A stretch of 27,736 nt of DNA. Origin: Eisenbergiella sp900555195. GTDB lineage: Bacteria > Bacillota > Clostridia > Lachnospirales > Lachnospiraceae. The stretch lies in NCBI GenBank assembly GCA_902492555.1, contig CABUMH010000048.1, positions 1 to 27,736 on the forward strand, in the 5' to 3' direction. A program made the position numbers and the translations under genes. This document shows, one piece after another, positions 22,099 through 27,736 of the stretch; position 1 is the first letter of the stretch, and each line of letters opens with the position of its first letter. A model generated the notes under the pieces. It saw nothing but the letters and a program-made list of their open reading frames with translations. It did not search any database and was not told the origin of the DNA.

Positions 22099-22728
22099 AT
22101 GGAGGAATACAGGCCGGGGACATTTTTTCCCGGATTTTCACAGGCTACACAGGAAGAAGGGAGCAGGGACGGGAGGTTTTTCCGGGAGAGCTGTCCGCGC
22201 TGCGGCGTTTACGGAAATGGGCTTCCCTTTTATATGACGTATCCCCTGCCGATGTTTTGGGAGGAAGAGGATACGGCCCTGCGTGATCTGGAGTATCTGA
22301 TTTCGTTCTATCCCAGACAGGCGAAGCATTTCCAGGGAAAAATCAACCGTATTCTGGATACGCTGGACTATCGGGGAAGCATGATCTATGATGAATATCC
22401 TGACAGGTTGGCGATTCAAAGACTTTCCGACCAGGTGGCGGAACGGCTGATGAAGGAGGAAGCCGCAGAGGGGCGGATGGGAACCGGCAGCCGAATGGAG
22501 GCTGATAAGTGGATGGAGGATGGCAACCGAACGGAGGCCGGCAGCAGAACAGAGGCCGGCAGCAGGATGGAAGCCGGGCGGCGGGCAGAAGAAAATATGC
22601 GCCCTGTAAGGCAGGACGCTGCCGCACAGGGCGGAGAGCGGGAAAGGGAGCTGATACAGATCCTTTTGCTTCATGAGATATACAGAAGGAGGCAGAATAG
22701 GAATCCGGGCAGAGGAAAAATCCTGTAA
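22099..22728 (+). CDS. Hypothetical protein with 6-residue tandem repeats
   Basis: A 209-residue soluble protein of no family I can name. The N-terminus (about 31-40) contains CPRCG, a possible half zinc site. The middle (about 45-120), including PLPMFWEEEDTALRDLEYLISFYPRQAKHFQGKI and SMIYDEYPDRLAIQRL, is well conserved in style and probably a folded helical domain. Residues 130-159 are five units of six residues (GSRMEA, DKWMED, GNRTEA, GSRTEA, GSRMEA) encoded by a strict 18-base period at 22486-22575. The C-terminus is a basic helix (LIQILLLHEIYRRRQNRN). It follows the MoxR cluster and may belong to it; a GGAAAGG site precedes the start. Confidence 0.7.
   Translation: MEEYRPGTFFPGFSQATQEEGSRDGRFFRESCPRCGVYGNGLPFYMTYPLPMFWEEEDTALRDLEYLISFYPRQAKHFQGKINRILDTLDYRGSMIYDEYPDRLAIQRLSDQVAERLMKEEAAEGRMGTGSRMEADKWMEDGNRTEAGSRTEAGSRMEAGRRAEENMRPVRQDAAAQGGERERELIQILLLHEIYRRRQNRNPGRGKIL
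22486..22575 (+). repeat. Five in-frame 18-bp coding repeats
   Basis: Units start at 22486, 22504, 22522, 22540 and 22558. The last three are clearly homologous at DNA level (GGCARCMGRAYRGARGCC-like); the second is strongly diverged. The repeats are in frame and lie in the linker between the folded middle and the C-terminal helix, so copy number change would not break the frame. Confidence 0.8.
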
Positions 22729-22775
22729 CAGCTCAGGCAGAGTTGAACCGTTACAAAATCTTTTTTAAATATCAG

Positions 22776-22804
22776 TTGTACATTGCCCTAAAAATGCGTA
22801 CAAT
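22776..22804 (+). promoter_or_regulatory. Promoter of the methyltransferase gene
   Basis: TTGTAC (22776-22781) and TACAAT (22799-22804) are separated by 17 bases. The predicted leader to the ATG at 22947 is about 135 bases and contains a long hairpin. Confidence 0.65.
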
Positions 22805-22885
22805 GTTTTCATACGAACAAAATGTCTGATGGCGTGCCGCATGAAAAGCGGCGGCTGTAAAACAGTGATGAGAACGGGGAGAAAG

Positions 22886-22922
22886 GAAGTACCGGGGAGG
22901 CGTGAAGCTTCCTCTGTACTTC
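22886..22922 (+). promoter_or_regulatory. Stable leader hairpin before the methyltransferase gene
   Basis: GAAGTAC (22886-22892) pairs with GTACTTC (22916-22922); inside, GGGGA (22894-22898) pairs with TCCTC (22910-22914), giving a long stem with a C/T bulge. A smaller GCCGC/GCGGC hairpin lies upstream near 22836-22852. No T-run follows, so this is a leader structure rather than a terminator. The Shine-Dalgarno GGAAGGAG at 22932-22939 lies just outside the stem. Confidence 0.5.
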
Positions 22923-22946
22923 TTGTGCGTGTGGAAGGAGAAATAG

Positions 22947-24164
22947 ATGGAGGAATTAAAAAACCTCTTGGAAGAGAGCCTGAATGAGGGGCTGTATCAG
23001 ATGACCGCGGGCGGCAGCAGGAATAAGGATGCAGGCAGCCGGGTTAAGGTAAGACCGGTTCTGATAGGCGGTAAGCTGCTGTTTCAGATGGAAACCTATC
23101 GGGGAAATCAGGTGTTTCATAAAAATCTGCCAAAAGAAGAAGCTGTCCGGGAAATCTGTCAGACGATGGAGGGATTCCGGCAGCTGGATGTGGAAAACGT
23201 TTCCTTTTCCGCAGTGGTTCTGGTGAGCAAAAAGGGAAAGGTAACGATCAGAAAGAAGGAGAAGCGCCAGAGTGTGGACCCTGCTGCCGGCCCAAAGGCG
23301 GGACGCGCCGCTTCTGTGGACAGGCTGGCGCATAACCGCAGGAAACAATATATTCTGGAGGAAGGGCGCGTGGTTCCTTTTCTGGTGGATCTGGGCGTAC
23401 AGACGCCGGAGGGGAAGGTCGTGCGCAGCCGCTATGATAAGTTTCGGCAGATCAACCGCTTTTTGGAATTCATTGCGGATGTGCGGCCGAATTTTCCCGC
23501 GGACAGATGTGTGCGGATCATTGATTTTGGTTGTGGAAAGAGTTACCTGACGTTTGCCATGTATTATTATCTGCATGAACTGTGCGGGCTGGATATCCGG
23601 ATAACGGGGCTGGATCTGAAGGCGGATGTGATTCACAACTGCAATGCGCTGGCCGTGAAATACGGCTACGAGGGCCTTTCGTTTCAGGAAGGGGATATTG
23701 CCGTATATGAGGGGACGGATGCGGCGGACATGGTGGTGACGCTTCATGCCTGTGATACGGCGACGGATTATGCGCTTTATAAAGCGATTGGATGGAATGC
23801 CAAAGTGATCCTGTCGGTGCCCTGCTGTCAGCATGAGGTCAACGGGCAGATCAAGAATGAAGTGCTTTGGCCGGCGCTGAAATATGGGCTGATTAAAGAG
23901 CGGATGTCCGCTCTGCTGACGGATGCGATACGCGCCAATCTTCTGGAAGAAGCCGGATACGATACGCAGATTCTGGAATTCATCGATATGGAGCACACGC
24001 CGAAAAATATTTTGATTCGGGCGGTAAAAAGGGAACGGCCAGGTGAGCGCGATACGCATGTGTCAGAGATGGCGGAAGCGCTTGGAGCACACACCTGCCT
24101 TCAGGAGCTGATGAAGGGCATGCATCCGCAGGAAGCAAAGGTAATAGGACAGGAGCATTCATGA
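22947..24164 (+). CDS. Class I SAM-dependent methyltransferase (METTL25/Methyltransf_32-like)
   Basis: A 405-residue protein. The Rossmann methyltransferase domain (about 165-350) has motif I DFGCGKSYL at 193-201, an acidic GLDLKAD strand-end after motif I, VVTLHACDTATDYALY, and the family-specific VPCCQHE with Cys293-Cys294-His296. This set is shared with Methyltransf_32 proteins, whose eukaryotic relatives are METTL25 and RRNAD1/METTL25B; the substrate of the bacterial members is not established. A basic N-terminal domain (about 1-130, with KGKVTIRKKEKRQ) could contact RNA. It has its own promoter, and the last four bases overlap the next gene (ATGA). Confidence 0.85.
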   Translation: MEELKNLLEESLNEGLYQMTAGGSRNKDAGSRVKVRPVLIGGKLLFQMETYRGNQVFHKNLPKEEAVREICQTMEGFRQLDVENVSFSAVVLVSKKGKVTIRKKEKRQSVDPAAGPKAGRAASVDRLAHNRRKQYILEEGRVVPFLVDLGVQTPEGKVVRSRYDKFRQINRFLEFIADVRPNFPADRCVRIIDFGCGKSYLTFAMYYYLHELCGLDIRITGLDLKADVIHNCNALAVKYGYEGLSFQEGDIAVYEGTDAADMVVTLHACDTATDYALYKAIGWNAKVILSVPCCQHEVNGQIKNEVLWPALKYGLIKERMSALLTDAIRANLLEEAGYDTQILEFIDMEHTPKNILIRAVKRERPGERDTHVSEMAEALGAHTCLQELMKGMHPQEAKVIGQEHS

Positions 24165-26695
24165 AAAAAACGATTATCAGATCTTGCGTTTTCGTCGTAA
24201 CATTTGTGGCGGCGTTGATTGTAAGCAGCATGGTGCTGAACAGGGGAAATACGGATATGACGGCAGAAATGGAATATCCCGAACTGCCTCTGATTTATGT
24301 AAATGTGGGAGACCGGCATGTGAACATGATGCAGGGCTTTCTTGCTGATATGGAAGTGGCATATATGCGCGAAAGCATTGTGCCCATCGGAACGGATCGC
24401 GGCCTGTCCATCAGCGTCCAGCGGTTTGGAAGCGAAGTGAGCAGCCTTTCTTTTGAGGTACGGAGCATAGATGGGACGCGGCTGGTGGAGGATACGCAGA
24501 TTCAGGAGTATACAGAAGAAGGAGACTATCTGCTGGCGGATATCGTTCTGAAGGATCTGATTGATGAGGAGACGGAATACAGCCTGATTTTTAAACTGCA
24601 GCTGGAGGATGGAAGAGAGGCCTCCTATTATACGCGCATTATTCAGGCAGAAGGGTATGGCGTGGAAGAAAAACTGGATTTTGTCGCAGGATTCAGTGCG
24701 GACACGTTTGATAAGCAGCGCTGCGCGAACCTTGGCGTCTACCTGGAACCCAATTCAGAGGGTGATAATTCCACGCTGAGCCATGTGACCATCCACAGCA
24801 GCCTGGATCAGGTTGGCTGGGGAGATCTGGCCGTGCAGCAGGTGACGGAGCCGGTTTATCTGATTCAGGACATCACGGAGCAGACAGCGGCAATAACTGT
24901 GGAATACCTGGTCAGCTATACGCGATATGAAAGGGAACGCTATGCGGCTGTGAAGGAGACCTACCGGATCCGGACAGGAACAGAGAGAATGTATCTGCTG
25001 GATTATGACCGCACAATGAGCGAATTCTTTACGGAAGATGCCTCTTCCTTTGTGGATACGGAAGTGGTTCTTGGAATTCTGGATGCGGATGTGGAGATGG
25101 CGGAAAGCGAGGGAGGCAAAATTCTCGCATTTGAACTGGCGGGCGTGCTGTACAGCCTGAATGTTACGGAAAATAAGCTGGCACGGCTCTTTTCCTTCTA
25201 TGACCTGGAGGGAAGGAACGAACGGTCCTTATACGGCGGACATGACTTCAAGATCCTGCAGGTGGACGAAGCGGGCAATGTCTTCTTTGCGGTATATGGT
25301 TATATCAGCAGAGGCCGCAGAGAGGGATATTGCGGGGTATCGGTTTATTTTTATAATAATTCTGCCAATACGATTGAGGAAATGGCTTTTATACCCAGTT
25401 CCAAATCTCCGGAGATCCTGAAAGCGGAATTGGATCAGCTGTCCTACCTGAACGGGCGCAATGAACTGTATGTGTTTCTGAATGACAAGATCAGCTGTAT
25501 TCATCTGGAGGAACATCAGGTGGAGACCATTGCGGAGAACCTGAACCCGGACAGCTGCCAGGTATCGGAAAGCAACCGTATGGTGGTCTGGCAGAATGAT
25601 GGAGAGAAATACAGGAACAGCTCCCTGACGCTGATGAACTTAAGCACCGGCGAACAGACGCTTATAGAAGCGGAAGAGAGGGACTATCTTCTGCCCCTCG
25701 GGTTTATGGGAGAGGACATCGTATATGGGGTGGCAAGAAGTCAGGATTTGACTGAGGACGGAGCGGGCGCTACGATCTTTCCGATGTATCAGATTCGGAT
25801 CCAGGATGAAAACGGTGAAATCCTGATGACCTATGAAAAGCCCGGATTCTATGTGACCGGCTGCGAGATGAATGAAAATCAGATTATTCTGTCGCGCGTG
25901 GAAAAAAATGGGCAGGGAGAATATGTGGCCTGTGAAGACGATCAGATCGTGAGCGGGGAGACAGCTGTATCCAAAACGAACCAGATCATTACCGTGCCCA
26001 CGCAGGAAGACGACCGTCTGACGGAAATTCAGCTCAAGACAGGAATTGATACGCAGAAGCTGAAGATGCAGACGCCCAGGGAAGTATTGTATGAGGGCAG
26101 CAGAGAAGTGGTAATCAGCCCTTCCGACGAATATGTGGACAGCTATTATGTATATGATCTGGATGGGGATGTGACGATTGTGTCCACGCCGGCCGAAGCC
26201 ATCAGCCTGGCCTATGATACTGCGGGAACGGTTACGAGCCGGGATGGTTTCTATGTGTGGAGAAAAGAGCGGAAAAATACCAGAAACCAGATCATGGCCA
26301 TAGAAGGGACTGCCATTTCAGAGGAAAGAAGAAGCCTGGCTGTGTGCCTTGACGTAATGCTGGCCTATGAAGGGGTGATGAGAAATTCGGAATATCTGCT
26401 GGAACAGGGAGAGACGGTCAGACAGGTTCTGGAAGAAAACCTGGAAAACGTACAGGTTCTGGATCTGACGGGATGCAGCCTGGAAAGCGTTCTGTACTAT
26501 CCGGATCGGGAGATCCCTGTGCTGGCTATGCTGAACGATGGAAACGCGGTGCTGATTATCGGTTTTAATGAGATGAATGTGGTCCTGATGAATCCGGAAT
26601 CCGGAACTGTGTATAAGATGGGAATGAACGATGCCCAGACCTGGTTTGAGGAAAACGGGAATGAATTCCTCTCTTATGTGAAGAAGGAACCTTGA
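24161..26695 (+). CDS. Large membrane-anchored extracytoplasmic protein with degenerate C39-like C-terminus
   Basis: The 844-residue protein has an N-terminal signal anchor (about 7-26) and is otherwise soluble, acidic and beta-rich. Residues about 300-700 read like a repeated-blade region (ILAFELAGVLYSLNVTENKLARL, ELYVFLNDKISCIHLEEHQVETI, SSLTLMNLSTGEQTLI), suggesting a propeller-like fold. The last 125 residues look like a C39-type peptidase: VCLDVMLAYEGVMRN near 728-742, then REIPVLAMLNDGNAVLIIGFNEMNVVLMNPESGTVYKM. The catalytic Cys position appears to be Ser and the His position Asn795/Ala796, so I expect a non-catalytic peptide-binding domain. It starts with an ATGA overlap on the methyltransferase gene. 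I do not recognise a named family for the whole protein. Confidence 0.75.
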   Translation: MKKTIIRSCVFVVTFVAALIVSSMVLNRGNTDMTAEMEYPELPLIYVNVGDRHVNMMQGFLADMEVAYMRESIVPIGTDRGLSISVQRFGSEVSSLSFEVRSIDGTRLVEDTQIQEYTEEGDYLLADIVLKDLIDEETEYSLIFKLQLEDGREASYYTRIIQAEGYGVEEKLDFVAGFSADTFDKQRCANLGVYLEPNSEGDNSTLSHVTIHSSLDQVGWGDLAVQQVTEPVYLIQDITEQTAAITVEYLVSYTRYERERYAAVKETYRIRTGTERMYLLDYDRTMSEFFTEDASSFVDTEVVLGILDADVEMAESEGGKILAFELAGVLYSLNVTENKLARLFSFYDLEGRNERSLYGGHDFKILQVDEAGNVFFAVYGYISRGRREGYCGVSVYFYNNSANTIEEMAFIPSSKSPEILKAELDQLSYLNGRNELYVFLNDKISCIHLEEHQVETIAENLNPDSCQVSESNRMVVWQNDGEKYRNSSLTLMNLSTGEQTLIEAEERDYLLPLGFMGEDIVYGVARSQDLTEDGAGATIFPMYQIRIQDENGEILMTYEKPGFYVTGCEMNENQIILSRVEKNGQGEYVACEDDQIVSGETAVSKTNQIITVPTQEDDRLTEIQLKTGIDTQKLKMQTPREVLYEGSREVVISPSDEYVDSYYVYDLDGDVTIVSTPAEAISLAYDTAGTVTSRDGFYVWRKERKNTRNQIMAIEGTAISEERRSLAVCLDVMLAYEGVMRNSEYLLEQGETVRQVLEENLENVQVLDLTGCSLESVLYYPDREIPVLAMLNDGNAVLIIGFNEMNVVLMNPESGTVYKMGMNDAQTWFEENGNEFLSYVKKEP

Positions 26696-26723
26696 TGAGA
26701 TACAAAAAGATGCCCTAAAATAC

Positions 26724-27149
26724 CTGAACCGGAAACGGTTTAACAGCCAGCCCGGAGCTTTCCGCTCCGCCTGGCCCGCAAGGATAGAATGTCCCATCCT
26801 CCCCTTGGGCCTGACAGAACGGCTGCTGATGTCGGCTGCCTTTCCTTTTTCTGCCTGCCTGTGAAAAAATTGTGCTGTTTCTTGCTTCGGGGTTCACGGC
26901 CCCCTCCCGCACGTCCTGGCGGCGTTGTCTGACGCCCGAAAGGGCGGAGTTTAGCCGCCAGGCGGGAGAGGGCTGCGAACCCCAAAGCTTAGAAATAGCC
27001 AATTTTTAAAGTGGCAGGCAGAAAAAGGAAAGGCGGCCGGCACAAGCAGCCGTTCTGTCAGGCCCAAGGGGAGGATGGGACATTCTATCCTTGCGGGCCA
27101 GGCGGAGCGGAGAGCTCCGGGCTGGCTGCTTAAACCGTTTCCGGTTCGG
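26724..27149. repeat. 426-bp near-perfect palindrome (copy B of the dispersed hairpin repeat)
   Basis: The left arm from 26724 and the right arm ending at 27149 are reverse complements almost throughout, meeting at GCCC-GAAA-GGGC (26934-26945). The outer 105 or so bases differ at only about three positions; the inner part has scattered mismatches and a four-base insertion (ACGT) beside CCTGGCGGC. Each arm also holds a local hairpin (CGGAGC...GCTCCG). The central 64 bases and a 26-base block on the right recur at 10873-10981. The open frames inside (both strands) are mirror images of each other and lack ribosome sites, so I take the element as non-coding. No target duplication is obvious at the ends. 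It separates the 844-residue gene from the convergent queT and could terminate both. Confidence 0.9.
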
Positions 27150-27188
27150 ATTTCCTGGAGCACCTTTCTGGGCTTGTAGGCCGGGAGT

Positions 27189-27677
27189 TTAATTCTCTCC
27201 GAACAGCTGCTTTCTGTATTTGTTGAGGGTGAAGAGGAGCAGAAGCCCCAATATGCCGCAGGAAATGATTTCTCCTGCCGTAACGGTCAGGAAAGAAAAC
27301 CAGAGCGGTTCGATTTTATAGGCATATTTTAAAACCAGGGGAACGATGACTGCATTGGCAACGATGGGCGGGAGCGGAGCGAGCCAGGGGCTCTTCTTCA
27401 GCTTATAGGTTCCCAGCGCGCCGATCAGAGTGGCGAGGGAGCCAAAAATAATGTCCGGGAGCGCGCAGCCGGTCAGGATGTTGCTGAGCAGACAGCCGAT
27501 AAAAAGTCCGGGGATACCGGCAACGGTGAAATAAGGCAGAATGGTGAGCGCCTCAGAGAAACGGACCTGTACCGCATAATTGGCAAGGCCGAAGGCGTTG
27601 GCCACAAATGTGAGCACAACATAGAGGGCAGCGATCATCGCCGCCTGGGTGAGCAGGTGAATGTTCTTCTTATTCAT
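27189..27677 (-). CDS. queT: QueT-type queuosine precursor transporter (ECF S component)
   Basis: A 162-residue membrane protein with five or six hydrophobic segments, beginning LLTQAAMIAALYVVLTFVANAFGL and containing the family hallmarks ALTILPYFTVAGIPGLFIGCLLSN and CALPDIIFGSLATLIGALGTY. QueT proteins import the queuosine precursor preQ1 (or preQ0) as S components of group II ECF transporters. The assignment is strengthened by the preQ1-I type aptamer in the 5' leader. The start at 27677 has an AAGGAG site that is part of the aptamer pseudoknot. The shared EcfT and ATPase subunits are not in the window. Confidence 0.92.
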   Translation of the reverse strand: MNKKNIHLLTQAAMIAALYVVLTFVANAFGLANYAVQVRFSEALTILPYFTVAGIPGLFIGCLLSNILTGCALPDIIFGSLATLIGALGTYKLKKSPWLAPLPPIVANAVIVPLVLKYAYKIEPLWFSFLTVTAGEIISCGILGLLLLFTLNKYRKQLFGEN

Positions 27678-27685
27678 TTTTTTCT

Positions 27686-27728
27686 CTCCTTTAGTTTTGT
27701 TTTACGAGTGGAAGGTCTCGAACACTCG
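27686..27728 (-). promoter_or_regulatory. preQ1-I riboswitch controlling queT translation
   Basis: On the minus strand stem P1 is CGAGTG (27728-27723) with CACTCG (27710-27705), closing the loop TTCGAGACCTTC. An A-rich tail TAAAACAAAACTAAAGGAG follows, ending in the ACTAA typical of the class. CCTT in the loop (27715-27712) can pair with AAGG of the tail (27691-27688) to form the H-type pseudoknot. That AAGG is part of the Shine-Dalgarno site, so ligand binding should block translation. The window ends a few bases upstream, so the promoter is not seen. Confidence 0.85.
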
Positions 27729-27736
27729 ATTCATTT

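Noticed and set aside
26696..27188. Insertion sequence with terminal inverted repeats
   Set aside because: The arms meet at the centre with a four-base loop, leaving no space for a transposase, and no target duplication is visible; it is described as a palindromic repeat instead.

Overview
The window looks like chromosomal core from a moderately GC-rich (about half G+C) member of the Clostridia, most likely Lachnospiraceae. The basis is the combination of mecA, DUF1858, a complete upp-atp block, a CwlD-type amidase, a SleB-type hydrolase, Shine-Dalgarno sites of the AAGGAGG type, and several small or hypothetical proteins of Firmicutes character. No transposase, integrase, phage gene, rRNA, tRNA or CRISPR array is visible. 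Family-level placement is inference.

Layout. (1) 1-1240: a DUF1858 gene converges on mecA across a shared bidirectional terminator. (2) 1241-2470: a gene-poor stretch with a good promoter, a tiny SD-led reading frame, a set of nested hairpins (candidate structured RNA) and a 70-residue hypothetical gene. (3) 2470-6017: cell-envelope and transport genes: an SH3 + GH18 glycosidase, a CwlD-type amidase, then a DUF4430 lipid- or membrane-anchored protein overlapping an ECF S component. (4) 6150-10234: an operon-like run of tsaC/sua5, rpiB, upp, a dCMP deaminase and a secreted coiled-coil/SleB-domain wall hydrolase, closed by a strong terminator. (5) 10301-11180: a divergent DUF402 (Ntdp-like) gene and an intergenic hairpin repeat. 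(6) 11140-18391: the full F1Fo ATP synthase operon (two I/Z-type proteins, then a, c, b, delta, alpha, gamma, beta, epsilon). The c subunit carries the residues of a sodium-binding ring. (7) 18519-22728: MoxR ATPase, DUF58 protein, a multi-pass membrane protein with a DUF4129-like tail, and a hypothetical with 18-bp coding repeats. (8) 22776-26695: a methyltransferase of the METTL25/Methyltransf_32 type with a structured leader, overlapping a large secreted or anchored protein whose C-terminus resembles a dead C39 peptidase. (9) 26724-27149: a 426-bp near-perfect palindrome. (10) 27189-27736: queT on the minus strand under a preQ1-I riboswitch.

The most unusual element is the giant palindrome at 26724-27149. 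Its centre (GAAA loop) and right flank recur with identical spacing at 10873-10981, so it is one of at least two copies of a dispersed, structured, non-coding repeat. Other points of interest are the sodium signature of the ATP synthase, the unnamed structured RNA candidate near 1443-1690, the transglutaminase-less MoxR/DUF58/DUF4129 cluster, and the preQ1 riboswitch.
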